Position numbers and translations under genes: made by a program. From Legionella waltersii (lineage in GTDB: Bacteria; Pseudomonadota; Gammaproteobacteria; Legionellales; Legionellaceae), in contig NZ_LNZB01000060.1 in the NCBI RefSeq assembly GCF_001468085.1, forward strand, positions 151,601-215,600: DNA of 64,000 bases, in the 5' to 3' direction. Shown piece by piece: positions 1 to 9,910 of the stretch. Each line of letters begins with the position of its first letter. The stretch's first letter is position 1. Below the pieces are notes generated by a model. That model saw only the letters and a program-made list of their open reading frames with translations. It ran no database searches and was not told the DNA's origin.

Positions 1-1
1 A

Positions 2-2284
2 GCTAATGATGCACCTGTGATTATTTCTAGTGCAACAGTTTCTGTACCAGAAAACACCACTGGGGTGACAACGGTGGTGGCTACGGATCCTGATGCTGGT
101 AGTGTCCTAACTTATTCGATAGTAGGTGGTGCCGATTTAGGTAAATTTTCAATTAATTCTTCTACAGGAGCTTTAAGTTTTATTGCTGCTCCAAATTTTG
201 AAATCCCAACTGATGTTGGAGCCAATAACATCTATGATGTGATTGTTCAAGCCAGTGATGGCACCTTAACCACGAGCCAAGCCATTGCTGTAAGAGTAAC
301 AAACGTTAATGAGGCACCTGTGAACACTGTTCCTGGGGCACAAACTACGAATGAAGATATATCGAAAGTAATTACTGGACTGAGTATTTCTGATGTTGAT
401 GCGTTAGCTGGTATTATGACCGTCACTTTAGGTGTGACCAATGGTACTTTAGCGGTGAGTGGTGGTAGTGCGGCTATTTCTGGTAGTGGTACTAGTACAG
501 TGACTTTAACTGGAACTGTAGCACAGATTAATTCAACTCTGAGTGCAGCAAATTCAGTTACCTATGTACCAACAAATAATTACAGTGGTACGGCTACTTT
601 GACCATGACTACTAATGACAATGGCAATACTGGTAGTGGTGGTGCACAATCTGATACTGACACCGTAACAATAAATATTACAGCTGTTGCAGATACACCA
701 ATTTTATCACTTCCAGCCTCAGTTTCAGTGGTTAATCCAGGTAATTTTACTATAAGTAATACTGCAGCGATTTCTCAAGCAGGTTTAGAGACTGATTTAG
801 GGTTAAGTTCTGGCTTTTTAGATGGTTTTGATCCACTTGCGGGATCTGTAGCGAGTAGTGATCCTGGTAATGTAAATGTAATTGATGGTGCACTAGCCAA
901 TTCAAGTTACCGTTTAAGCAATGGAGCGCAAATAGCATTTGATTGGCAATTTACAAATGCTGAAAATATTCAATCTGAAATTAATGGCGGTTATAACGAC
1001 ATGGTTTTCTTGGTGGTCACTTTACCAAATGGTACGCAGCAAACGTTTCAGATTACATCTTCTGAACAAGCAGGTGCTGGAGTAAACACCACCGGCACTT
1101 ACACTTATACTGCAAGTCAGTCTGGTAATTATCAATTTTCTTGGTTGGTTGTTAACGGGCTTGATAATCAAAAGGATTCCTCGCTCTCAATAACTAATAC
1201 AAAGACTATTATTAGTTCCACAAATTATGGTAAGCCAATTTCTATCCCAGTAATAAATGCTGCTCTTAAAGATACAGATGGTTCAGAATCCTTAAAAGTT
1301 AGAATTAGCGGAGTACCCTCAGGTGGAATATTATCAGCAGGAACCGCTATAGGAGGAGGGGTATGGGAATTCACAAATATTTCGGATCTAACAGGACTTA
1401 TCTATTATCCCCCCACATCATTTACTACTGGAAACATCAATTTAACAGTGACAGCCACTGCGACAGAGGCTTCTAACGGCAGTACCGCAACTACCTCTTC
1501 AACATTGACCATAAGTGTTGACCAAGCAAGCACTGTGACGTATGGCGCAGAAACTGGTACTACGACTACAGGTACAGCTGGTAATGATTGGATTCATGCA
1601 CTTCCAGGAAATGATACAGTTAATGCTGCAGGGGGTAATGATTTAGTATATGGAGGAGCTGGTGATGATACCTCCTTAAGTGGTGGAGCAGGTAATGATA
1701 CTATTTATGGAGGACTAGGTAATGATACGATCTCTGGTGGAGATGGTAATGATTTACTCTTTGGTGAAGCTGGTGATGATAATATAACCGGTGGAACAGG
1801 TAATGATATGCTTTATGGAGGTGTTGGGGACGACAAATTAGATGGTGAATTAGGAAATGATATTTTAGTAGGTGGTCAAGGTTCTGATACATTGACTGGC
1901 GGTGGCGGTATAGATACTTTTGTTTGGTTAAGTGGTGATAATACTGGTGGAACACTTGCAAATCCAATACAGGATAAAATCACTGATTTTAAGGCCAATC
2001 CCGTAGGTGGGCCTTCTCCAGATGTGAGTATATTAAATTTATCTGCATTATTAGGTGGTGAGCATTTAAATGCTGATAGTTTGGATAATTATTTGAATAT
2101 ATCTAAATCAGGCACTGGTGATACGCTTATAAAAATTGATCCGTCTGGAACTGATCCTGTTACAAACGCCACTCAAACAATCCTTTTGCAAGGAGTTGAT
2201 TTAACAAATGTCTTTGCAACAACAAATTCGCATGAGATTATTACTAATTTAATTGCTAACGGTAACCTGATTACTGATGCATAA
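2..2284 (+). CDS. rtxA: RTX repeat adhesin/toxin, C-terminal part (5' end outside window)
   Basis: The reading frame is open to the left edge of the window, so this is only the C-terminal ~760 residues of a larger protein. Visible parts in order: a cadherin-like domain (about residues 1-95 of the visible part, ending in a VTNVNEAP linker), a second Ig/cadherin-like repeat with NEDISKVITGLSISD, a unique domain of ~250 residues, a block of calcium-binding RTX nonapeptides (GGxGNDxLx type; about residues 518-633), and a C-terminal domain (DKITDF ... ILLQGVDL) typical of the target signal of type I secretion substrates. Proteins of this kind are exported through a TolC-dependent type I system and act as large surface adhesins. 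A tolC gene lies near 56 kb but no dedicated ABC/MFP exporter is in the window. The symbol rests on the likely synteny with Legionella rtxA and is moderately secure; the RTX and secretion-domain call is firm. Confidence 0.82.
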   Translation, partial: ANDAPVIISSATVSVPENTTGVTTVVATDPDAGSVLTYSIVGGADLGKFSINSSTGALSFIAAPNFEIPTDVGANNIYDVIVQASDGTLTTSQAIAVRVTNVNEAPVNTVPGAQTTNEDISKVITGLSISDVDALAGIMTVTLGVTNGTLAVSGGSAAISGSGTSTVTLTGTVAQINSTLSAANSVTYVPTNNYSGTATLTMTTNDNGNTGSGGAQSDTDTVTINITAVADTPILSLPASVSVVNPGNFTISNTAAISQAGLETDLGLSSGFLDGFDPLAGSVASSDPGNVNVIDGALANSSYRLSNGAQIAFDWQFTNAENIQSEINGGYNDMVFLVVTLPNGTQQTFQITSSEQAGAGVNTTGTYTYTASQSGNYQFSWLVVNGLDNQKDSSLSITNTKTIISSTNYGKPISIPVINAALKDTDGSESLKVRISGVPSGGILSAGTAIGGGVWEFTNISDLTGLIYYPPTSFTTGNINLTVTATATEASNGSTATTSSTLTISVDQASTVTYGAETGTTTTGTAGNDWIHALPGNDTVNAAGGNDLVYGGAGDDTSLSGGAGNDTIYGGLGNDTISGGDGNDLLFGEAGDDNITGGTGNDMLYGGVGDDKLDGELGNDILVGGQGSDTLTGGGGIDTFVWLSGDNTGGTLANPIQDKITDFKANPVGGPSPDVSILNLSALLGGEHLNADSLDNYLNISKSGTGDTLIKIDPSGTDPVTNATQTILLQGVDLTNVFATTNSHEIITNLIANGNLITDA

Positions 2285-2463
2285 TTGAGGCCTGGTTTAA
2301 GTGAATCAGGCTTAGTTCAGCTGTTCAAGAATAAAATCTTCTAGCTATTGTGGTGATTTATTTGCAATAATCAATCCGGTTATTAATAAGCTCTGATCTG
2401 TACGCTGTGCACAAAATGCAGCGGGTAAATGCGGAGTAATTTATTAGAATCCCCAATATTTAA

Positions 2464-3087
<624 letters not shown>

Positions 3088-3088
3088 G

Positions 3089-3871
3089 ATGAGAGTCATT
3101 ACTTTTAATGCGAATGGCATTCGTGCTTCTGCACGTAATGGATTTTATGATTGGTTGGCTCTTCAAGATGCGGATTTTGTTTGCATCCAGGAGACAAAAT
3201 CGCAAGTGGATCAGTTGCTACCAGAAGAGCTGTATTATCCACGTGATTACTTCTGTGATTATTATGATGCTCAGAAAAAAGGCTATAGTGGAGTCGCGAT
3301 TTATTCACGCAAAAAACCTCAGCGCATCGTGAAAGGCCTTGGTTTTGGTTATTGTGATGATGAAGGTCGTTATATTCAATTTGATTATCCAAAATTAAGC
3401 GTGGTTTCTTTATACTTGCCTTCAGGCACAAGCGGAGATGGTCGCCAGGAAGTGAAGTATGAGTTCTTGGAGCGCTTTGCAAAGCATTTAATGCAATTAA
3501 AGCAAGAGGGTAGAGAGCTGATAATCTGTGGCGACTATAACATCGCCCATAAAACCATTGATTTAAAAAACTGGAAGGGCAACCAGAAAAACTCTGGATT
3601 TTTACCTGAAGAACGTGCATGGATGGATGAGCTATTCGGCAACATGGGCTTCGTGGATGCATTTCGAGTGCATAACCAAGCTGAAGAGCAATACACTTGG
3701 TGGTCTTACCGTGCTCGAGCTTGGGAGAAAAATGTAGGGTGGAGAATCGATTATCAGGTCATAACACCAGGATTGCGGGATGCAGTTTCTAACACACAAA
3801 TCTTTCGCGAACCTAGATTTTCTGACCATGCGCCATTATTGATTGAATATACCGGAGACTGGAGTGTTTAA
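3089..3871 (+). CDS. xthA: Exodeoxyribonuclease III (first of two tandem copies)
   Basis: This 260-residue member of the endonuclease/exonuclease/phosphatase (EEP) fold acts in base excision repair. It cuts the backbone at abasic sites and removes 3' blocking groups. Catalytic and metal residues are visible: Asn7 in FNANGIR, Glu35 in IQETK, the CGDYNIAH Asp/Asn pair, and the terminal SDHAPL His. The length fits the family. The ATG follows the wrbA stop by one base, which implies co-transcription and probably translational coupling. It is followed by a second, divergent exonuclease III that overlaps its 3' end. The two paralogues differ enough (DYQVIT versus IDHVLL near the active site) to be distinct subfamilies rather than a recent duplication. 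Confidence 0.92.
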   Translation: MRVITFNANGIRASARNGFYDWLALQDADFVCIQETKSQVDQLLPEELYYPRDYFCDYYDAQKKGYSGVAIYSRKKPQRIVKGLGFGYCDDEGRYIQFDYPKLSVVSLYLPSGTSGDGRQEVKYEFLERFAKHLMQLKQEGRELIICGDYNIAHKTIDLKNWKGNQKNSGFLPEERAWMDELFGNMGFVDAFRVHNQAEEQYTWWSYRARAWEKNVGWRIDYQVITPGLRDAVSNTQIFREPRFSDHAPLLIEYTGDWSV

Positions 3872-4634
3872 ACTTGCTAGTTGGAATGTCAATTCTTTAA
3901 AAGTTCGTTTAGACCAAGTATTGCAATGGCTCGACACCAGTCAAGTTGATGTGTTGGCGATGCAAGAGACGAAGTTAACGGATGAGAATTTTCCAAGCGC
4001 TGTATTTACTGAGCTGGGTTATCACGTCGTCTATTCCGGACAAAAAACATACAATGGTGTTGCTGTTGTTAGCAAACACCCAATCTCTGATGTGTTAACT
4101 GATATTCCAAATCTTGATGATCCCCAGAGAAGAATCCTTGGCGTTACAATTAATGGGTTAAGGTTGATTGATCTCTATGTGCCAAATGGCAGTGAGCCTA
4201 GTTCGGATAAATATCAATACAAGCTGGACTGGTTGCAAAAAGTAACTCAATTTCTAAAGCAGCAGTTAAGTCAATATTCAAAGGTGGCCGTTGTAGGTGA
4301 TTTTAACATTGCACCTGAGGACAGAGATGTGCATGATCCAAAGGAATGGGAGGGTTGTGTTTTAGTGAGCCAGCCTGAAAGAGATGCATTTTCCTCGATA
4401 TTGCAGTTGGGTTTTCATGATAGTTTTCGAAATTTTGAACAGGAAGCGAAGAGCTATAGCTGGTGGGATTATCGGGAAGCCGCATTCAGACGTAATAGAG
4501 GTTTGAGAATTGATCATGTGTTATTAAGTCATGAGCTGAACCAGTTATGTAAGCAATCAGTGATTGATAGAGAGCCCCGCAAAACTGAAAGACCATCTGA
4601 TCATGCCCCTGTTTGGGTAGAGTTGGATTTATGA
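3864..4634 (+). CDS. Exodeoxyribonuclease III (second tandem copy)
   Basis: This second EEP-fold AP endonuclease/exonuclease is about 256 residues long and has the motifs FKLASWNVNSLK, MQETKL, GDFNIAPEDRDVHDP, RIDHVLLS and SDHAPVWVEL. I place the start at the GTG at 3864, because a GGAG lies about 7 bases upstream (3854-3857) and the family normally begins right at this FKLASWNVN strand. An upstream TTG at 3843 is the alternative. The chosen start overlaps the first exonuclease III gene by 8 bases, so translation is likely coupled. Presumed role: abasic-site and 3'-end processing in base excision repair, overlapping with its neighbour. Confidence 0.9.
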   Translation: MFKLASWNVNSLKVRLDQVLQWLDTSQVDVLAMQETKLTDENFPSAVFTELGYHVVYSGQKTYNGVAVVSKHPISDVLTDIPNLDDPQRRILGVTINGLRLIDLYVPNGSEPSSDKYQYKLDWLQKVTQFLKQQLSQYSKVAVVGDFNIAPEDRDVHDPKEWEGCVLVSQPERDAFSSILQLGFHDSFRNFEQEAKSYSWWDYREAAFRRNRGLRIDHVLLSHELNQLCKQSVIDREPRKTERPSDHAPVWVELDL

Positions 4635-4744
4635 ATTGCAAAGTATTCATAAATCTGGTATTGTTTTGCCTCATTTGGGTAGAGTATGGTGCTTGACAAA
4701 GAGTTCAGGTGGCGATGCTCAGTTAAACTATAGAGAGCCGTAAT

Positions 4745-4954
4745 ATGAAAGAGTCAGTTCATCCAGAGTATAAAACAATAAAAGTAACTTGTAGTTGTGG
4801 TGAAGTGTTTGAAACACGTTCTTCAATATGCAAGGACTTAAGCATTGAAGTTTGTTCACAATGCCATCCATTTTATACGGGTAAACAAAAATTAGTGGAT
4901 ACTGGAGGACGAGTTCAGAAATTCCGTGATAGATACGGCAAGCGAACCGCTTAA
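4745..4954 (+). CDS. rpmE: 50S ribosomal protein L31
   Basis: This 69-residue protein is a large-subunit ribosomal protein of the zinc-binding (C+) type. The Cys ligands are Cys16, Cys18, Cys37 and Cys40, and the conserved HPFYTGKQK and [10 protein letters not shown] blocks are present. L31 forms part of an intersubunit bridge. The gene stands alone between the exonuclease pair and the malic enzyme gene and is followed by a strong stem-loop terminator, so it is probably its own transcription unit. In many bacteria the zinc form is replaced by a Cys-less paralogue under zinc starvation; none is seen in this window. Confidence 0.96.
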   Translation: MKESVHPEYKTIKVTCSCGEVFETRSSICKDLSIEVCSQCHPFYTGKQKLVDTGGRVQKFRDRYGKRTA

Positions 4955-4986
4955 TATTTATCCATTTTGGATTATAAAAGTTAATT

Positions 4987-5013
4987 AAAGGCACAAAAAT
5001 TTTGTGCCTTTTC
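4987..5013 (+). terminator. Rho-independent terminator after rpmE
   Basis: A 12-base-pair stem (AAAGGCACAAAA paired with TTTTGTGCCTTT) with a one-base offset centre is followed by T residues, 32 bases after the L31 stop. The symmetry would also allow termination in the reverse direction. Confidence 0.8.
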
Positions 5014-5046
5014 TATAATGGTGTTGTAAATTTCATATAACTAAAA

Positions 5047-5156
5047 CAGAGCTTACAAAAAACGCCAAGGTCTAGGCAAAAGCAGAGTTCATGAGAGGAA
5101 CTTTACACATTGAACTCTGACAAGAATTACAAAATAGGGGTTTTGTGTGATTACTG
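5047..5156. repeat. Degraded MITE-like element, copy 1
   Basis: The left end (CAGAGCTTACAAAAAACGCC) and the interior AAGGTxxAGGCAAAxG match the intact element at 37358-37481. The right end (TAGGGGTTTTGTGTGATTAC) is a decayed inverted copy. The element is about 110 bp with no coding capacity, and it lies in the gap between rpmE and the malic enzyme gene. It has more mismatches than the other two copies and is probably the oldest insertion. Confidence 0.6.
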
Positions 5157-5178
5157 TTGAATATAGAGAGCGAACACA

Positions 5179-6417
5179 TTGGACAATGAAGTTATAAATC
5201 AGCAGGCATTGGATTATCACGAATTTCCAGCCCCCGGGAAATTAAGTGTTCACCTCACAAAACCGACCAATTCACAATACGATCTTTCTTTAGCTTATAC
5301 CCCTGGAGTTGCTGCTCCCGTTGTGGCCATTGATGAAGATGCTGAGAACGTATACCGTTACACAAATAAAGGAAATTTAGTCGCTGTCATTACAAACGGT
5401 ACGGCTGTTTTGGGCTTAGGAGATGTAGGCCCATTAGCGAGTAAACCAGTCATGGAAGGCAAAGCTGTATTATTTAAGCGGTTTGCTGATTTAGATGTGT
5501 TTGATATAGAAATCGACGCGGATGAACCACAAGCATTTATATCCACGGTTAAGCGCATAGCGCCTACCTTTGGTGGTATCAATCTTGAGGACATTAAAGC
5601 ACCTGAATGTTTTGAAGTAGAGCAGGCTCTTATCGAGCAATTAAATATCCCTGTTTTTCATGATGATCAGCATGGCACAGCCATTGTGGTGGCTGCTGGC
5701 TTATTAAATGCACTGGATTTACAGCAAAAAAAATTGTCTGAAGTAAAAATCGTTTGTATAGGTGCTGGTGCAGCTGGCATTGCTTCGATGAGGCTTTTAG
5801 TTGCATTAGGGGCTGATAAAAAGAATTTGTTATTGTTAGATACCAAGGGTGTTATTCACTCTGGAAGAGATGATTTAAACCCTTATAAGTTTGCTTTTGC
5901 AAGAACTACAGATTGCCGTACTTTAGAAGATGCTTTGGTTGGTGCTGATGTTTTTATAGGTGTGGCGAAACCTGATTTGTTAGACGCACGTTTATTGAAA
6001 TTAATGGCGCCTAAACCAGTTATTTTTGCTTTATCAAATCCCGATCCAGAAATACGACCTGAGCTTGCTCATAAGGTTCGAGATGATTTAGTCATAGCAA
6101 CTGGGCGAAGTGATTACCCCAATCAGGTCAACAATGTGTTGTGCTTCCCCTATATATTTCGAGGCGCGCTGGATGTGCGTGCTCAGTGTATTAATCAAGC
6201 CATGCAAATTGCTGCTGTTGAAGCAATTCGTAAGCTTGTTCATGAAGAAGTCCCACAGGTAGTAAAGGATAATTACCCAGGAGTAGTACATTGGGAGTTT
6301 GGTCCTGACTACATCATTCCAAAACCCATAGATCCTCGCTTACGGGAGCGTGTATCTAAAGCAGTGGCTTATGCAGCTATAGCTAGTGGTGTTAGTCAGT
6401 TTAAACATTTGAAGTAG
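5179..6417 (+). CDS. Malic enzyme (malate oxidoreductase, decarboxylating)
   Basis: This 412-residue enzyme converts malate to pyruvate and CO2 with reduction of NAD(P). Family motifs are clear: LSLAYTPGVAAPV, GDVGPLASKPVMEGKAVLFK, FGGINLEDIKAPECFEVE, HDDQHGTAIV, and the Rossmann loop GAGAAGIASMR. The length matches short bacterial malic enzymes that lack the C-terminal phosphotransacetylase-like domain of MaeB, although the catalytic part belongs to that lineage. The start is a TTG, with GAGAG about 10 bases upstream; the nearby ATG at 5186 is out of frame. In an amino-acid-consuming bacterium, this step feeds pyruvate from TCA intermediates. Cofactor preference cannot be read reliably from the sequence. 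Confidence 0.93.
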   Translation: MDNEVINQQALDYHEFPAPGKLSVHLTKPTNSQYDLSLAYTPGVAAPVVAIDEDAENVYRYTNKGNLVAVITNGTAVLGLGDVGPLASKPVMEGKAVLFKRFADLDVFDIEIDADEPQAFISTVKRIAPTFGGINLEDIKAPECFEVEQALIEQLNIPVFHDDQHGTAIVVAAGLLNALDLQQKKLSEVKIVCIGAGAAGIASMRLLVALGADKKNLLLLDTKGVIHSGRDDLNPYKFAFARTTDCRTLEDALVGADVFIGVAKPDLLDARLLKLMAPKPVIFALSNPDPEIRPELAHKVRDDLVIATGRSDYPNQVNNVLCFPYIFRGALDVRAQCINQAMQIAAVEAIRKLVHEEVPQVVKDNYPGVVHWEFGPDYIIPKPIDPRLRERVSKAVAYAAIASGVSQFKHLK

Positions 6418-6482
6418 TAATAAAAGGTTTAACTCACTGAATTTCAAAGTGGTTAATTGTACCTCACCTTATTTTTGAGGAG

Positions 6483-7790
6483 ATGATCTTGCGTGCAGAA
6501 AAACGTTCTAATTATGCATTACTTGGGTGGCTGTTTTGTGGATTAGGAGCCATTTTTTATAGCTACGAATACTTGTTACGAATCGCACCAAGTGTGATGG
6601 AAAACTCGTTGCGAACGCACTTTAATTTGTCTGCTACTGGATTTGGAAACTTATCTTCAATTTATTATCTTGCTTATGTGCCAATGCAATTGCCAGTAGG
6701 TGTCCTATTGGACAGATATGGCCCCAAGCGCTTATTGACTATAGCCTGCCTAATTTGTGTTATTGGAACATACATGTTTACGGGAACTAATCTTTTCGCG
6801 GTGGCTGCAGCAGGACGATTTTTAGTCGGTTTTGGATCAGCATTCGCATTTGTTGGCGTACTAAAGCTTGCAACATTATGGTTGCCTGAGAATCGGCTAG
6901 CTATGATCTCTGGTATGACTTCAGCTCTAGGACCAATTGGAGCCATGATTGGTGATAATTTTCTAGAGCATTTCATTAATAACTATGGCTGGATACACAC
7001 CTTAAATTCAACAGCAATATTTGGAATTATTTTAACCTTAATTTTGTATTTTGGAATCCAAGATGTAAAAGGTCATCCAGAGGAACATGGAACTGTACAG
7101 AGCCTTAAGAGAGGATTGGTTGATTTGGGTATTATTATAACCAATCGACAAATATGGGTTAATGGAATGTATGGGTGCTTAGTCTATTTACCAACATCGG
7201 TGTTTGCCGAGTTATGGGGGATTCCTTATTTGCATCATGCGCATGGACTATCAATACAAGCCGCAGGATTAGCCAACTCAATACTCTTTCTAGGCTTTAT
7301 TTTAGGGGCTCCATTAATGGGATATATTTCCGATAAAATATATCGTCGAAAATTCCCAATGTTCTTTGGAGCTGGAGGCGCAGCCATCGTGATGACGATG
7401 ATTCTCTATCTTCCAGGGTTAAAAGAGTCGAATATACAAGCACTAATGTTTTTGTTAGGTTTGTTCTATAGCGCTCAAGCGATAGTGTTTGCTGTTGGTA
7501 GGGAAGTAAGTCCTGGTGAAGCCGCAGGGACTGCAATGGCAGTAACAAACATGATCGTGATGTTAGGAGCCATGTTTTTACAACCTTTGGTGGGTCATTT
7601 ATTAGACTATAGTCTATCGACTCATAGCACTGCTGCTGTGGCTGTAACGGGTACGGTTGTTGAAAATGTACAAAAATTATATACTGTTGATGACTATCAG
7701 TTTGCGCTAGCGATTATACCTATAGGTATCTTAATTGCAGCTTTATTAACGTTCTTTTTAAAAGAAACTCATGCCAATGCGCCTAAATAA
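6483..7790 (+). CDS. MFS transporter (first of tandem pair)
   Basis: This is a 12-helix major facilitator superfamily protein of about 435 residues. Between helices 2 and 3 it carries the signature DRYGPKRLL, with the matching loop SDKIYRRKFP between helices 8 and 9. The N-terminus (FYSYEYLLRIAPSVM) and SIYYLAYVPMQLPVGVLLDR strongly resemble the Legionella/Coxiella group of MFS carriers that includes the Pht amino acid and nucleoside transporters, but the substrate cannot be assigned. The ATG at 6483 abuts the GAGGAG (6477-6482), so the TTG at 6489, six bases downstream of that site, may be the true start. It overlaps or abuts the next gene, a paralogue of similar layout. Confidence 0.88.
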   Translation: MILRAEKRSNYALLGWLFCGLGAIFYSYEYLLRIAPSVMENSLRTHFNLSATGFGNLSSIYYLAYVPMQLPVGVLLDRYGPKRLLTIACLICVIGTYMFTGTNLFAVAAAGRFLVGFGSAFAFVGVLKLATLWLPENRLAMISGMTSALGPIGAMIGDNFLEHFINNYGWIHTLNSTAIFGIILTLILYFGIQDVKGHPEEHGTVQSLKRGLVDLGIIITNRQIWVNGMYGCLVYLPTSVFAELWGIPYLHHAHGLSIQAAGLANSILFLGFILGAPLMGYISDKIYRRKFPMFFGAGGAAIVMTMILYLPGLKESNIQALMFLLGLFYSAQAIVFAVGREVSPGEAAGTAMAVTNMIVMLGAMFLQPLVGHLLDYSLSTHSTAAVAVTGTVVENVQKLYTVDDYQFALAIIPIGILIAALLTFFLKETHANAPK

Positions 7791-9045
7791 TATGATTACT
7801 AGAAAACAAATTTTATATGGGATGCTCGTCTGTTTCGTAGGGGCTGTATTTTATTGCTACGAATTCATATTGAGAATTGTTCCTGGGGCTCTACAAACTG
7901 AGCTAAGTACAGCTCTGGGCCATATTTCAGCAACGACTTTTGGGCAAATTTCTGCATTGTACTATTTTGCTTATTCACCAATGCAAATGCCTGTAGGAAT
8001 GTTGATGGATAGGTTTGGCCCCAGGCGACTGCTGACATTCGCTTGTTTATGTTGCACGTTGGGGTCCTGGATGTTTACTTTAACATGGTCCATGCCTTTA
8101 GTGTGTGTGGGTCGTTTTTTGATGGGTTTTGGTTCATCATTCGCATTTGTCGGAGTATTGTCTCTTGCCTTGCATTGGTTGCCACGTAGGTACTTCTCAT
8201 TAGTGGCTGGCCTAATAACAACGCTTGGTATGTTAGGCCTGATATACGGTGAAGTTAAAATCACTGAATGGTCTGAAGTTGTTGGTTGGGATCATGTGCT
8301 CCTGTTTATTGCTGTGATTGGATCGGCTTTGTGCATTCTCATGTTCTTTGTGGTTAGAGATGGCCCAGAAGGGTACCAACCCAATAAATACCCACTTCCA
8401 GAGTTTTTTCACAATGTTCTCAAAGTACTAATGTCTCATGAAGTATGGTTAATCGGGATTGTTGGTGCTTGTTTATACACTTCATTGTCGGTTTTTGGTG
8501 AGCTTTGGGGTAAAACTTACCTAGAGCAAGCACATCATCTAACAAAAGTAGAGGCAGCAAAAACGGTGTCGGCAGTATTTCTTGGATGGGCTGTTGGTGC
8601 ACCTGTTGCAGGTTACATATCAGATACAACAGGACGAAGATTAATGCTCTTAGTCATTGGAGCAATCTTGTCGTTGGCTTGTATTAGCATAGTCATCTAT
8701 TGTCCTGGGTTGTCCTATGTCAGTTTAAATGTATTACTCTTTCTTTATGGCCTATTTAGTGCAACTGAAATTATTGTGTTTATTATGGCAAAAGAATACA
8801 GTGGCGCGAAATTATCAGGAACCGTATTCGCTGCAACAAACATGATTGTTTGTTTGGGCGGTGTTGTATTCCAGCCTCTGGTAGGTAAATTACTGGATAC
8901 CTTTGGTGATAGCGGTATAGTAGGCGGTGAACATATCTACACGGTAGACGATTACCAAGTTGCTTTGGCAATACTTCCCATTTCACTGTTATTAGTGACT
9001 ATTTTGGCCTTCTTTATAAAGGACAATCCAGGGAGTCAGTCGTAA
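7771..9045 (+). CDS. MFS transporter (second of tandem pair)
   Basis: This 424-residue MFS carrier is clearly paralogous to its upstream neighbour. Both share FYCYEFILRIVPG-type starts, a YYFAYSPMQMPVGMLMDRFGP block, the GRFLMGFGSSFAFVGVL helix, a GELWG segment and a C-terminal YTVDDYQVALAI stretch. Twelve membrane helices are expected in the inner membrane. The first ATG overlaps the previous gene by 20 bases; an ATG at 7792, just past the upstream stop, is the alternative. Co-transcription is very likely. The 3' end overlaps the convergent dam gene by 32 bases. Substrate unknown; amino acids or other small metabolites are plausible for this subfamily. Confidence 0.88.
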   Translation: MPMRLNNMITRKQILYGMLVCFVGAVFYCYEFILRIVPGALQTELSTALGHISATTFGQISALYYFAYSPMQMPVGMLMDRFGPRRLLTFACLCCTLGSWMFTLTWSMPLVCVGRFLMGFGSSFAFVGVLSLALHWLPRRYFSLVAGLITTLGMLGLIYGEVKITEWSEVVGWDHVLLFIAVIGSALCILMFFVVRDGPEGYQPNKYPLPEFFHNVLKVLMSHEVWLIGIVGACLYTSLSVFGELWGKTYLEQAHHLTKVEAAKTVSAVFLGWAVGAPVAGYISDTTGRRLMLLVIGAILSLACISIVIYCPGLSYVSLNVLLFLYGLFSATEIIVFIMAKEYSGAKLSGTVFAATNMIVCLGGVVFQPLVGKLLDTFGDSGIVGGEHIYTVDDYQVALAILPISLLLVTILAFFIKDNPGSQS

Positions 9046-9847
9046 AAACAGCAATCAGCTCATTCACTGGCTGCCTCTTACTCGAAAGGCAGCTAATCCA
9101 ACGAGATACTGGAAAGCTTCTTATTAGGGCTTTTCGATAGTGATATCGAGTAAATTCAGTATCATGATTTGATATAATAACAGGAATCCCTTTTTTAGCA
9201 GCCTTCAGAGCGAGTTCGACCAACTCTATTTGATCTAAGTTGGTAAAGGACTTCTGGTTGTATCGAATTGAACCAGACGTTTGTAACAAGGGAACATAAG
9301 GTGGATCACAGTAGATGACATCACCTGGCCTTGCAAGCGCAAAAGTTTTTCTGAAATCTTGATGTACAAATTGAGTATTTTTGCTCTTTTGGTGAAACAT
9401 CTGCATTTCTTGACCAGGAAAATAAGGATTAGCGTATAATCCAAAAGGAACGTTGTATTTACCCTTTGAGTTGTATCTACATAGGCCATTATATCCATGT
9501 CGATTCAGATAGAGAAATATCGCTGATTTCTTCTTCGAATTTGGCATGCTATTAAATTCATTTCTTAATTCGTAATAGGTGTCTTTGCGATTGTTCTCCT
9601 TCTGAAAATACTGCCGGCAGTATTCAATGAATGAATCTCCATGGTTTTGTAATTTTGTATAGATATTAATTAAGTCCAAATTGCTTTCAGCAAGTAGATA
9701 CGAGGAGTAATTAGTATTCATGAAAACGACTCCCGAGCCAGTAAAGGGTTCGAGCAGTCTCTGGCCTTGAGGAAGAGATTGCAGTATTTCCTGGATGCAA
9801 TTGTATTTACTACCTGCCCATTTGAGAAAGGGCCTTATTTTTGTCAT
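9014..9847 (-). CDS. dam: DNA adenine methylase (Dam family)
   Basis: This 277-residue class D12 N6-adenine methyltransferase has the N-terminal PFLKWAGSK motif (SAM binding), LLEPFTGSG, and the catalytic YCDPPYVPL. Dam-type enzymes methylate the adenine in GATC and serve mismatch repair and replication timing. I chose the ATG at 9847, which places the PFLKWAGSK motif at the usual distance from the start; a TTG at 9904 would add 19 unusual residues. Neither start has a strong ribosome binding site. The gene sits 63 bases downstream of the glycosyltransferase gene and its 3' end overlaps the convergent MFS gene. There is no restriction enzyme partner nearby, which supports a housekeeping methylase over a restriction-modification one. 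Confidence 0.88.
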   Translation of the reverse strand: MTKIRPFLKWAGSKYNCIQEILQSLPQGQRLLEPFTGSGVVFMNTNYSSYLLAESNLDLINIYTKLQNHGDSFIEYCRQYFQKENNRKDTYYELRNEFNSMPNSKKKSAIFLYLNRHGYNGLCRYNSKGKYNVPFGLYANPYFPGQEMQMFHQKSKNTQFVHQDFRKTFALARPGDVIYCDPPYVPLLQTSGSIRYNQKSFTNLDQIELVELALKAAKKGIPVIISNHDTEFTRYHYRKALIRSFPVSRWISCLSSKRQPVNELIAVFTTDSLDCPL

Positions 9848-9910
9848 GTGGATTTTTAGTTTGGTTTTGGAGCGAGTATCGCTTATTTTAGTCTTAAAAT
9901 ACAATAGTTG

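Noticed and set aside
4690-4745. TTGACA upstream of rpmE as a sigma-70 -35 box
   Set aside because: No -10 box at a 16-18 base spacing; the nearest TATAGA is about 25 bases away.
9014-9847. Dam gene as part of a restriction-modification system
   Set aside because: No endonuclease gene is adjacent, and the neighbours are a glycosyltransferase and an MFS transporter.
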